Of a DNA stretch of 29,199 nucleotides, positions 8,098-15,174 are shown piece by piece. Position 1 is the stretch's first letter; the number at the start of each line of letters is the position of its first letter. The stretch is from an uncultured Clostridia bacterium (GTDB taxonomy: Bacteria; Bacillota; Clostridia; Peptostreptococcales; Anaerovoracaceae): NCBI GenBank assembly GCA_934255545.1, contig CAKQOE010000031.1, positions 1 through 29,199 of the forward strand, in the 5' to 3' direction. Position numbers and translations under genes: made by a program. Under the pieces are notes generated by a model. That model searched no databases. It had not been told where the DNA came from and was given only the letters and a program-made list of their open reading frames with translations.

Positions 8098-9798
8098 TTA
8101 TTTATTTTTTGATATTTTCACCTGTCTGTGTTCATTAAGCTTAGTGTCAGCCTCAAACTTCCAATCACTTACAGTTTTCATTTTTCCGTTTTCGTCGCGT
8201 ATAAAGCTGCTTCCCCAGTAAAGCGTCACCTCATACAGACCGTTTCGCGTTATGTGCGACATCTCAAACGCAAGCTGCTCTGACCATACAGACTCGCCGG
8301 CCTCCGGTCCCGGATCTGTAATGATAACGCAGAACTCGTCTCCAAACGTTCTGTAGCAGACGCCTTCGCCCCCAAATATCCTTTTTATGCAGTTCGATAC
8401 CGCAATAATGATCTCATCGCCTTTTTTGTAGCCGTACCTGTCATTTATCTTCTTCATGCCGCTTATGCCGATAAATATTATCTCTACATCGCTATAGCGC
8501 TCCGCATTTTTTTCTATATGCTCAAGCTCGCGCGCGAACGCCGCATGATTGCCGAGTCCTGTCATAAAGTCCATGCCTGATATTTTTTTATAAGTCATAG
8601 CCTCAGAACGGAACTGGACATTCTGTATCATTGAAACTATGACGCAACGCAGAAGGAACATCACAAAAAGTACCATGCCGAGCCAGAACACTGTATTGTA
8701 GTAAGCATATACGCTGTCAAAGCACCAGTAAAGTACGAGAGACACTATGCCGCACGCCCCAAGCATAATGAATGCAGTAAGCGTGATCCGTATTTCGCGT
8801 ATGCCGGTAAGGCGCGCCTCGCGCGCCATCGATACAGTTACTGCGATTATCCCTGCGGCAAGCAGCATATGCGTCACAAGGAGCATATCGGAAAAATCCA
8901 CGTCAAAAACAAAGTATATCACATTCTGTACTATGAAATTTATATAAAACAGTATCATGCACGCAAACACCGACCTGTGCTTATACATATCCTGCGTATT
9001 CATGATAAAGCCGCATAACGGCACGCCCATAAGCATAAACATACAGAACGACAGATGATAAATGACGTCAGGCATACTGCACAGCTGCTGCGTAAGCGGC
9101 GAATTTGTAAACTCCCATCCGCTGCACATAAGCATAAAGAGCGCCAGATCGGCAAGCCGCCTGTCCTTCATCCCAAGCCGCTTCATGCTGAACGACGTTC
9201 CGCACAGCACGACCGCGATAAACACGAATATCACAGCCACTGAAAGCGGCAGTCCCTCGCTGCGGAAGTGCGACCAGAATATATCGCGCGAGCTTCCGGC
9301 TTTTACCTCAGGAACTTTAATATATCCGTCTTCAATATCATAATATTCAAATGAGACCGCTGCCGTTCCGGCGTCGCCGCCGGCGCTGCTCATCTGCGGT
9401 ATCTCAGCGTCGCAGAACAGGTTGGCCTTCATCTGGCTGTTACGCTTGAATTTTCCTTCTTTATACTCATACAGGATATTTCCGCCCTGCTTTATGCGCA
9501 GCCCGTACTGCGCTGCTGATGTCGATATCGTTTTCCCGGCATACTCTGACGATATGATATCGTTATATATGACTAACTTTCCGGGCTGCAGGCGTATCGG
9601 ATAATTTATATCAACGTTGATCCGAGTCCCATCTTCACCTATCATATACCAGCCTCTGTCTATAACAACAGGCCGGCTTGCAGCATCCTGAGCGGCATTT
9701 GCGTTCAGCAGAAAAAAGACTGCAATGAATGAAATAAATGCTGCCGCAGTAAGAAGCGCCTCTGCCAGCCGTCTGCCGGCATACTCTTTTCTTTTCAT
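8098..9798 (-). CDS. 7TM membrane protein with a degenerate GGDEF domain
   Basis: The 566-residue protein starts with a signal anchor (residues 13-36) and has an extracytoplasmic beta-rich domain of about 145 residues. Seven helices follow (about 184-392) and then a GGDEF domain (about 405-566), resembling 7TMR-DISM signalling receptors. The cyclase motif reads FGDEF (485-489), with Phe for the first Gly. The upstream metal-binding segment, usually D-x-D-x-F-K, reads GISGMKKIND, with Gly444 where the first metal-ligand Asp is expected. NDRYGYKKGDE (452-462) is retained. It is probably a poor or inactive cyclase, perhaps a c-di-GMP or GTP sensor partner of the EAL protein encoded downstream. 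Ribosome binding site CGGAGAAG; a good promoter lies at 9893-9921. Confidence 0.82.
   Translation of the reverse strand: MKRKEYAGRRLAEALLTAAAFISFIAVFFLLNANAAQDAASRPVVIDRGWYMIGEDGTRINVDINYPIRLQPGKLVIYNDIISSEYAGKTISTSAAQYGLRIKQGGNILYEYKEGKFKRNSQMKANLFCDAEIPQMSSAGGDAGTAAVSFEYYDIEDGYIKVPEVKAGSSRDIFWSHFRSEGLPLSVAVIFVFIAVVLCGTSFSMKRLGMKDRRLADLALFMLMCSGWEFTNSPLTQQLCSMPDVIYHLSFCMFMLMGVPLCGFIMNTQDMYKHRSVFACMILFYINFIVQNVIYFVFDVDFSDMLLVTHMLLAAGIIAVTVSMAREARLTGIREIRITLTAFIMLGACGIVSLVLYWCFDSVYAYYNTVFWLGMVLFVMFLLRCVIVSMIQNVQFRSEAMTYKKISGMDFMTGLGNHAAFARELEHIEKNAERYSDVEIIFIGISGMKKINDRYGYKKGDEIIIAVSNCIKRIFGGEGVCYRTFGDEFCVIITDPGPEAGESVWSEQLAFEMSHITRNGLYEVTLYWGSSFIRDENGKMKTVSDWKFEADTKLNEHRQVKISKNK
9368..9383. 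repeat. GNRA-type hairpin inside the 7TM-GGDEF gene
   Basis: CCGGCG-TCGC-CGCCGG is a perfect 6-bp stem; the minus (coding) strand loop is GCGA, a GNRA tetraloop. It encodes the Gly-Gly-Asp-Ala-Gly part of a flexible low-complexity stretch near residue 141. It lacks the CGGTGACG core. Confidence 0.35.
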
Positions 9799-9892
9799 TT
9801 TATCTTCTCCGTATCATATTCTCCGTGATCGCGCGCCTGCCCTATGTCTTCAGCAGGCACTGACTTTTGCACTGTAATACATATACAATTCA

Positions 9893-9921
9893 AGAATAAT
9901 ATGTGTAAAGATATTCGTCAA
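9893..9921 (-). promoter_or_regulatory. Sigma-A-type promoter of the GGDEF/EAL/alr group
   Basis: On the minus strand TTGACG (9916-9921) and TATTCT (9893-9898) are 17 bases apart. Each matches consensus closely (five and four of six positions). The leader to the 9798 start is about 90 bases and contains a GCCTGC/GCAGGC hairpin. Confidence 0.7.
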
Positions 9922-9954
9922 GCAATAAACTGCACATTGAATACAACATGATAC

Positions 9955-10036
9955 AAAAAAACAGAGCGCATCCGCGGCAGTAATATTTTTGTATGATACA
10001 TAACATATAAAAATAATTTTCCGCTGAAACGCTCTG
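9955..10036 (-). terminator. Long terminator-like hairpin after etfA
   Basis: CAGAGCG (9962-9968) pairs with CGCTCTG (10030-10036). After a 5-by-5 internal loop GCGG (9974-9977) pairs with CCGC (10021-10024), and the AT-rich interior pairs imperfectly. On the minus strand the stem is followed by seven T (9955-9961). It fits an intrinsic terminator for etfA with an unusually long arm span. The upstream arm can instead fold locally as AAACGC-AGA-GCGTTT (10027-10041). Confidence 0.55.
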
Positions 10037-10118
10037 CGTTTTCCGATCCGGATACCGTTCACCGGCTCGTTTTTATTAAATTTTATTGCGTCCTCGATCT
10101 TCAGCTTTTACCATAAAG

Positions 10119-11102
10119 CTAATTTTTATCAAGTTCTTCTATGAGCTTGGGAATGACCTCAAACAGATCGCCTACTATACCGTAATCGGCGAAATTGAAT
10201 ATCGCCGCGTATCTGTGAGTGTTGATGGCGATAACGATATCTGATTCCCACATGCCGACTATATGCTGCGTAGCGCCCGATATGCCGCATGCTATGTAGA
10301 TCTTTGGCTTTACTGTAGCTCCGGCCTGACCGACCTGATGCTCAAATCCTATCCATCCGAGGTCTACAGCCACGCGCGAAGCGCCGACAACGCCGTTAAG
10401 CTTGTCAGCCAGCTTGTAGATGATATCGAAACCCTCCGGACCGCCCACGCCGCGGCCTCCTGAAACTATGATATCGGCATCTGTCAGAGCTACTACCTTC
10501 TTTGCTACAGCAGCGACCTTCTTTATCTGAGTCATCATGTCCTCCGGACCCGCATCAGGCGTGACTTTTATGATCTCGCCTTTTCTGTCCTCTGAGCGCT
10601 GTCCTTCAAGCACGCCCGGTCTTGCTGTAATGATCGCCGGCCTCATGCCTTCCTTAAAGACTATATGACCGAGGTAATTGCCGCCGAACGACACCTTGTC
10701 GGCCGTCAGACGGCCGCTGTCGTCAAATCCGACCGCCCCGCATTCGGATATTATTCCCGTGCCGAGGCGCGCCGCAAGGCGCGGAGCCAGATCTCTGCGG
10801 TCAAATACAGACCCGAAAAGCATTATTGCCGGGTCATGCTCCCTTACGATCTTTTCAAGCGCTTTTGTGTAAAGCTCGTTATTGTAATCTCTGAACAGCT
10901 CGTCATCGACAACGTATACTTTGTCAGCGCCCTGATAAATGAGCTCCTGAGCGTATCTTTCAACGTCGTATCCCATGATCACTGCGCATACATCGCCTCC
11001 GAGGCGCTCTGCCAGTCCGCGAGCCGCTCCGAGTATCTCTCCTGAAACGTTATGCAGTTTTTCGGGCGTATGCTCCGCATATACCCATACTTCTTCTGAC
11101 AA
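10119..11102 (-). CDS. etfA: Electron transfer flavoprotein, alpha subunit
   Basis: EtfA carries FAD and, with EtfB, exchanges electrons with acyl-CoA dehydrogenases. The 327-residue length is typical. The FAD domain shows VSGGRGVGGPEGF, VGASRVAVDLGW, ACGISGATQH (with His280) and ADYGIVGDLF. The position that contacts flavin N5 in human ETF-alpha (Thr266 in QVGQTGK) is Ala260 here (QVGQAGA), confirmed by codon GCC. The start is TTG, set by AGGAGG nine bases upstream; no ATG is available nearby. It follows the acyl-CoA dehydrogenase by 27 bases in the same direction. No etfB lies beside it, although bcd-etfB-etfA is the usual clostridial order, so its partner must be encoded elsewhere. Confidence 0.93.
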   Translation of the reverse strand: MSEEVWVYAEHTPEKLHNVSGEILGAARGLAERLGGDVCAVIMGYDVERYAQELIYQGADKVYVVDDELFRDYNNELYTKALEKIVREHDPAIMLFGSVFDRRDLAPRLAARLGTGIISECGAVGFDDSGRLTADKVSFGGNYLGHIVFKEGMRPAIITARPGVLEGQRSEDRKGEIIKVTPDAGPEDMMTQIKKVAAVAKKVVALTDADIIVSGGRGVGGPEGFDIIYKLADKLNGVVGASRVAVDLGWIGFEHQVGQAGATVKPKIYIACGISGATQHIVGMWESDIVIAINTHRYAAIFNFADYGIVGDLFEVIPKLIEELDKN

Positions 11103-11129
11103 TGCCGGTTTCCTCCTGGTTATTAAAAA

Positions 11130-12281
11130 CTATTTCTGTCTGTAGTCGAAAACGCCTGAAGCGATGACCATCTGCTGTACCTGTGAAGTACCTTCGTATA
11201 TCTCAGTTATCTTAGCGTCTCTGTACATTCTTTCAAGCGGTCTTTCTGCCATGTAGCCGTATCCGCCGTGGAACTGTATAGCCTGTCTTGTAATATCTAC
11301 AGCTGCCTCTGAAGCTGCGAGCTTTGCCATAGCCGCTTCTGACTTGTAAGGGAGACCCTTGTCCTTGCAGTCTGCTGCTCTGTAAACGAGCATCCTTGCT
11401 GAGTCGAGCTGGATCTTTGTTTTTGCTACTTCAAATCTCAGAGTATCGAGCTTGCCAAGCTTAACGCCGAACTGCTCTCTTTCGAGCATGTAATCCACCA
11501 TCATGTCGAACGCGCCCTGAGCTATACCGAGAGCCTGAGCGGCAACGCCGATACGTCCGCCGTCCAGAGTCTTCATAGCGATCTGGAAGCCCTGGCCTTC
11601 CTGTCCGAGCAGGCAGTCCTTAGGTACTTTTACATTGTCGAAATGCATCTCAGCCGTCTGTGAAGAACGGATACCCATCTTCTGCTCGAGCTTTCCTGTG
11701 CTTACGCCTTCAGACTCAGCGTCAACGATAAATGCTGATATGCCCATGTTGCCCTTGCTCTTGTCTGTCATTGCGAATACGAGGTATGTGCCTGCGATAC
11801 CGCCGTTAGTTATGAACTTTTTGTGAGCGTTGAGCAGGTAGTGGTCGCCCATGTCTACTGCTGTAGCGAGCTGTCTTGAAGCGTCTGTACCTGCTTCAGG
11901 CTCTGTGAGGCAGAATGCGCCGACTTTTCTTCCTGTGAGCAGGTCAGGGAGCCACTTTTTCTTCTGTTCTTCTGTACCGAACATGTATATAGGGCCGCCT
12001 ACGAGCGAGTTATTTGCTGAAACGATGATTGCTGTAGAAGCATCTCTCTTTGCTATCTCTTCAACAACGAGAGCATATGACATGTAATCAGTATCCTGAC
12101 CGCCGTATTCCTTAGGGAACGGAAGTCCGAGGAAGCCGAGCTCTGCCATCCTTTTTACATTGTCATGCGGGAACTTCGCATTTTTGTCGTTTTCTGCCGC
12201 TACAGGCACAACGAACTCATCAGCGAACGCAGCCGCCTTGTCTCTGTAAGCTTTCTGTTCTTCAGTCAATCTGAAATCCAT
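11130..12281 (-). CDS. Short-chain acyl-CoA dehydrogenase (butyryl-CoA dehydrogenase type)
   Basis: This cytoplasmic flavoenzyme oxidises or reduces the alpha-beta bond of an acyl-CoA. The 383-residue protein has the full family layout: an N-terminal helical domain, FAD/acyl-CoA contacts in AFCLTEPEAGTDAS (about 127-140) and FITNGG, and the C-terminal helical domain with QFHGGYGYMAERPLERMYRDAKITEIYEGT read in pieces. Glu363 in IYEGTSQ is the predicted catalytic base. This matches bcd-type enzymes, but related acryloyl-CoA or branched-chain enzymes share these motifs, so no exact substrate is claimed. A very strong ribosome binding site (GGGAGG) and a candidate promoter at 12335-12363 precede it. 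etfA follows after 27 bases, so the two are almost certainly one operon. Confidence 0.92.
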   Translation of the reverse strand: MDFRLTEEQKAYRDKAAAFADEFVVPVAAENDKNAKFPHDNVKRMAELGFLGLPFPKEYGGQDTDYMSYALVVEEIAKRDASTAIIVSANNSLVGGPIYMFGTEEQKKKWLPDLLTGRKVGAFCLTEPEAGTDASRQLATAVDMGDHYLLNAHKKFITNGGIAGTYLVFAMTDKSKGNMGISAFIVDAESEGVSTGKLEQKMGIRSSQTAEMHFDNVKVPKDCLLGQEGQGFQIAMKTLDGGRIGVAAQALGIAQGAFDMMVDYMLEREQFGVKLGKLDTLRFEVAKTKIQLDSARMLVYRAADCKDKGLPYKSEAAMAKLAASEAAVDITRQAIQFHGGYGYMAERPLERMYRDAKITEIYEGTSQVQQMVIASGVFDYRQK

Positions 12282-12334
12282 AATGTAAAACCTCCCGAAT
12301 TAAATAATTCCTTTCTTGATACACATATATTTTT

Positions 12335-12363
12335 ATTTTATCATTAATCGGAGAATTTTTCCA
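12335..12363 (-). promoter_or_regulatory. Candidate promoter of the acyl-CoA dehydrogenase-etfA operon
   Basis: On the minus strand TGGAAA (12358-12363) and TAAAAT (12335-12340) are 17 bases apart. The -10 box matches five of six and the -35 box four of six consensus positions. It lies in the gap between sigF and the dehydrogenase gene, with a leader of about 47 bases. Confidence 0.45.
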
Positions 12364-12388
12364 TTCTTTTGTTGAATTAATCAAATAT

Positions 12389-13138
12389 TTAACGCTGCAT
12401 ACGCTCCCGCATGGTCTTAAGCGCCCGTTTTTCAATGCGCGATACCTGCACCTGAGATATGCCCAGACGGTCGCCTGTCTGCTGCTGAGTCATGTCGCGG
12501 AAATATCGCATTATTATCACGCTGCGTTCCTTTTCTCCAAGCCTCATGAGCATATCTCGCATGTCCATTATCTCGACGCGCCGCGTCTCATCGTCTGCTT
12601 CATCATCAGACGCGGGCTCCTGCAGGCCTGAAGCCGCGAAGGTTTCGTCATCCATGCTTGCTGTCGCAGTTATGGCCGTACGGGCTTCGAGCATTTCTGA
12701 TATATCATCGGCGCTGCGCCCCATCGCAGCTGCCAGCTCGCTTATCCTCGGGCTTCGCCCGTGCTTCTGGAGAAATTCTTCTTCGACCCGCTTTAAAAGC
12801 TTTACGTCCTGCTTTAGCTGCCTGCTTATCTTTATCCTGCCGTCGTCTCTTAAAAAACGCCTTATCTCGCCTGCGATCATTGGGACTGCGTATGTAGAAA
12901 ACATGACGCCGTAGCTCGCGTCAAATCTGTCTATGGCTTTTATGAGTCCTATGTAGCCGAGCTGCATCATGTCTTCCATGTCCTGGCCTGAGGCTGCGAA
13001 TCTGCGGGCAGCCATGCTCACGAGTCCTGTGTTTTCCTCTATGAGTCTTTCTTTTGCGGCTGTGTTTCCGTTTTTTGCTTCATTTATAAGTCGGTATGTT
13101 TCTTCTCTGCTGCTGCGCTCGCGGCGCTCACAGCTCAT
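12389..13138 (-). CDS. sigF: RNA polymerase sigma-F factor, forespore
   Basis: This 249-residue sigma-70 family member directs early forespore transcription and is held by SpoIIAB until release. Region 2 contains DMMQLGYIGLIKAIDRFD (about 55-72) and FSTYAVPMIAGEIRRFLRD (80-98). Region 3 follows (KHGRSPRISELAAAMG), then an acidic linker around residues 165-185. Region 4 reads LGEKERSVIIMRYF and ends with the helix-turn-helix GISQVQVSRIEKRAL. The gene context (directly after spoIIAA and spoIIAB, overlapping spoIIAB by 11 bases) separates sigF from its close relative sigG. The ribosome binding site is weak, as expected for translational coupling. No terminator is clear after it. Confidence 0.95.
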   Translation of the reverse strand: MSCERRERSSREETYRLINEAKNGNTAAKERLIEENTGLVSMAARRFAASGQDMEDMMQLGYIGLIKAIDRFDASYGVMFSTYAVPMIAGEIRRFLRDDGRIKISRQLKQDVKLLKRVEEEFLQKHGRSPRISELAAAMGRSADDISEMLEARTAITATASMDDETFAASGLQEPASDDEADDETRRVEIMDMRDMLMRLGEKERSVIIMRYFRDMTQQQTGDRLGISQVQVSRIEKRALKTMRERMQR

Positions 13139-13586
13139 AACCCACGTCCAGGTTCTTCGTCATGATCACCTCTGTACCACGGCCCGGCTCCGATCTGACT
13201 GTCACGTGATCCATAAAGCTTTCCATTACGGTAAACCCCATGCCTGATCTTTCTCCGTCTGTATTTGTCGTAAAAAGCGGCTCACGGGCTTTTTCTATGT
13301 CTTCTATGCCGCTTCCTTCATCTTTTACGCATATGACTACGCGTCCGTCGCCTGAGGCTTCACACGTCATCGTTATGATGCCGCCGGTACCTGCGTAGCC
13401 GTGTATGACTGAGTTTGACACTGCTTCAGACACTGCTGTCTTTATCTCTGTAAGCTCTTCTACTGTGGGATCGAGCGGCATGAGGAACGCGGCTGCTGTG
13501 CTCCTTGCAAAACTCTCATTTTCGGGGCAGCTGTCAAATTCAAGGCTGAAGCGCCTGCTGCGTTTTTCTGCGCTGTTCTCTCTCAC
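13128..13586 (-). CDS. spoIIAB: Anti-sigma-F factor and serine kinase
   Basis: SpoIIAB binds and inhibits sigma-F and phosphorylates SpoIIAA with ATP. The 152-residue protein has the GHKL fold: N-box EIKTAVSEAVSNSVIHGY (about 47-64), G1 box VKDEGSGI (about 87-94) and the G2 region GMGFTVMESFMD (about 114-125). The start is GTG, overlapping the spoIIAA stop by four bases (GTGA), with GGGCGGTGA upstream as ribosome binding site. The gene also overlaps sigF by 11 bases, so all three products are coupled at translation. Confidence 0.95.
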   Translation of the reverse strand: MRENSAEKRSRRFSLEFDSCPENESFARSTAAAFLMPLDPTVEELTEIKTAVSEAVSNSVIHGYAGTGGIITMTCEASGDGRVVICVKDEGSGIEDIEKAREPLFTTNTDGERSGMGFTVMESFMDHVTVRSEPGRGTEVIMTKNLDVGYEL

Positions 13587-13945
13587 GATCTTTCACCGCC
13601 CTTTCCTGATATATACTCTACCGCAAGGCCGCGCGTCCTGCTTTTGGGGACCATGCTGAATATCCCTGAAAGTCCGAGTACGCGGCTGACGTACTGGCTG
13701 CCCGGTACTACTACCATAGTGCCGTTTTTTCTTTTTACATTCTGATAGCGGCCCATGACGAGGCCTATGCCTGAGCTGTCCATAAATGATACGCCTGAGT
13801 AATCAAGCACAAGGTCTTTAAGTCTTGAGCGCTCCATTGCGCTGTCTATCTCGCGGCGCATATCTGCGGCGGCGTAGTGGTCTATCTCGCCTGAGAGCGA
13901 GGCTATGAGGGCGCCTTCCTCTATGTCGAATTCTACGTTTCTCAT
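13583..13945 (-). CDS. spoIIAA: Anti-anti-sigma-F factor
   Basis: SpoIIAA binds SpoIIAB and frees sigma-F; phosphorylation of its conserved serine blocks this. The 120-residue STAS-domain protein has the phosphorylation motif FMDSSGIGL, with Ser58 at the same position as in Bacillus subtilis. It is the first gene of the operon. AGGAGG lies ten bases before ATG, and TATAAT is seen at 13972-13977 on the minus strand, but no fitting -35 box was found. In Bacillus this operon uses sigma-H and Spo0A~P, so a non-sigma-A promoter would not be surprising. I could not identify a sigma-H box by eye. Confidence 0.95.
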   Translation of the reverse strand: MRNVEFDIEEGALIASLSGEIDHYAAADMRREIDSAMERSRLKDLVLDYSGVSFMDSSGIGLVMGRYQNVKRKNGTMVVVPGSQYVSRVLGLSGIFSMVPKSRTRGLAVEYISGKGGERS

Positions 13946-14071
13946 GTAGCGTTTACCTCCTGACTGTTTTGATTATATATTGTGCGGAGGGAGGGGTGGG
14001 CGGGGTATGCGGGCGAAATTGCGGGAGGTTTCGACAATAGGCGCCGCGGGAACGGGGCTGTGGGTCGGGCA

Positions 14072-14087
14072 CGGCCGGTGACGGCCG
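14072..14087. repeat. CGGTGACG-core hairpin between modA and spoIIAA
   Basis: CGGCCG-GTGA-CGGCCG is a perfect 6-bp stem with a GTGA tetraloop on the plus strand. It lies 12 bases beyond the modA terminator stem and about 125 bases upstream of spoIIAA, so it may belong to neither transcript. Confidence 0.65.
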
Positions 14088-14099
14088 CAGTTATGCGAA

Positions 14100-14133
14100 A
14101 AGATCCCGACGGGCGGCAGCCGGTCGGGATCTT
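14100..14133 (-). terminator. Rho-independent terminator of the mod operon
   Basis: AAGATCCCGAC (14100-14110) and GTCGGGATCTT (14123-14133) form a perfect 11-bp stem with a 12-base loop. On the minus strand the stem ends in TTTT. It lies about 55 bases after the modA stop. Confidence 0.85.
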
Positions 14134-14187
14134 CCTGTAATATCGTATTATGCTTTTATTTTTATCAATTTCTGCCACATCAGAGCA

Positions 14188-15063
14188 TTATGCTTCTACC
14201 TGTGTGAAACCTACCTTTTCGAATGACTGCATAGCCTTATCTGTCTGGAGGTATGCGAGGAATTCTTCTGCAGCTTCCTTGTTTGCTGAGTTAGCCATTA
14301 CAGCTGCAGGATATACTACAGGGCCATCTGTAAGCTCGTCGCTTGCTGTATCAACAACATCGAGACCTGCTGAGTAAGCATCTGTAGCATAGATGATACC
14401 GCAGTCAGCAGCGCCTGAAGAAACCTGAGAAGTTACTTCCTTAACGTTTGTTCCATAAGTGATGATACCCTTTGAAACCATGTCAGCTTCGTTAAGGCCG
14501 AGGTTTGTAAGGATAGATGAAGTGTACTTACCTACAGGAACGTCTGAGTTACCCATAGCGAAAGTGAGGTCAGAAGCGCTCTGGGCAGCCTTGATAGCTT
14601 TTTCGAAGTCGCTCCAGCTCTTGATAGTCTTAGTTGTTGAAGGTGAAACTACGAGAGCGCACTTGTTCTGGAGAAGGTCAACTCTTGTACCCTGTTCCAC
14701 GTAGTTTGTTCCCTCGTAAGCGTCACCTGCAGTCTCGTCGATCTGGTTCATCTGCTTCTGTGCAGCTGAGATAAAGATGTCGCAGTCAGAGCCGCTCATG
14801 ATCTGAGTAACGAGTGTACCTGAAGAATCATATGTAGGAACGATAGTCACATTTGAATGTTCCTTAGTGTAGTTAGCTATGACCTCATTTAATGATTCAG
14901 TCATTGAAGCTGCTGCTGAAACGTGGAGCTCTACAGCAGGCTCATTACTTGCTGATGCGCTGCCTGCATCTGCAGAAGCAGCATCCTTACTTCCTGAACC
15001 GCATGCACTCATAGATACGATCATGCCAAGCGCAAGACCTAATGCGATAAGCTTTTTTTTCAT
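14188..15063 (-). CDS. modA: Molybdate ABC transporter substrate-binding lipoprotein
   Basis: ModA captures molybdate (or tungstate) outside the membrane and hands it to ModBC. The 291-residue protein has a lipoprotein signal with lipobox MSAC and lipidation at Cys21, then an Ala/Ser-rich linker. ModA-typical segments follow: VSAAASMTESLNEV (about 48-61), YDSSGTLVTQI, DIFISAA and a C-terminal YPAAVM. The start at 15063 is set by AAAGGAGAACG; an in-frame start further upstream at 15135 would place extra residues before the signal peptide and is rejected. It is the last gene of the operon, 111 bases after modC. A GNRA-capped hairpin lies between them and a terminator follows. Confidence 0.93.
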   Translation of the reverse strand: MKKKLIALGLALGMIVSMSACGSGSKDAASADAGSASASNEPAVELHVSAAASMTESLNEVIANYTKEHSNVTIVPTYDSSGTLVTQIMSGSDCDIFISAAQKQMNQIDETAGDAYEGTNYVEQGTRVDLLQNKCALVVSPSTTKTIKSWSDFEKAIKAAQSASDLTFAMGNSDVPVGKYTSSILTNLGLNEADMVSKGIITYGTNVKEVTSQVSSGAADCGIIYATDAYSAGLDVVDTASDELTDGPVVYPAAVMANSANKEAAEEFLAYLQTDKAMQSFEKVGFTQVEA

Positions 15064-15112
15064 TTTTTCGTTCTCCTTTGTAAAGAATAAATTTAAATAA
15101 AATGATATATTT

Positions 15113-15140
15113 GAAACGGTCTGTCGCCAGACCATGTTTC
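15113..15140 (-). repeat. Intercistronic hairpin between modC and modA
   Basis: On the plus strand GAAAC-GGTCTG, loop TCGC, CAGACC, a two-base bulge and GTTTC form an 11-bp interrupted stem. On the transcribed minus strand the loop is GCGA, a GNRA tetraloop. No U-tract follows, so it is not a terminator. A processing or stabilising hairpin that sets the ratio of binding protein to membrane components would fit. Confidence 0.55.
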
Positions 15141-15174
15141 ACTGTTTTTATGCCTGCGTGTATGCGCGGCAGGT

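Larger units (their letters stand above)
9799..10118. other. Intergenic region between etfA and the GGDEF gene
   Basis: No gene is supported. A 70-codon minus-strand frame (9850-10062) has no ribosome binding site and crosses terminator and promoter signals. The region holds a large terminator-like fold for etfA (9955-10036), the promoter of the GGDEF gene (9893-9921), a GCCTGC/GCAGGC hairpin at 9835-9858 in the leader, and a 15-base sequence at 10060-10074 that recurs in the asnB-gltD terminator. Confidence 0.55.

Noticed and set aside
9850..10062. A 70-codon minus-strand frame between etfA and the GGDEF gene
   Set aside because: It starts at a non-ATG codon without a ribosome site, overlaps the terminator fold and crosses the promoter at 9893-9921.
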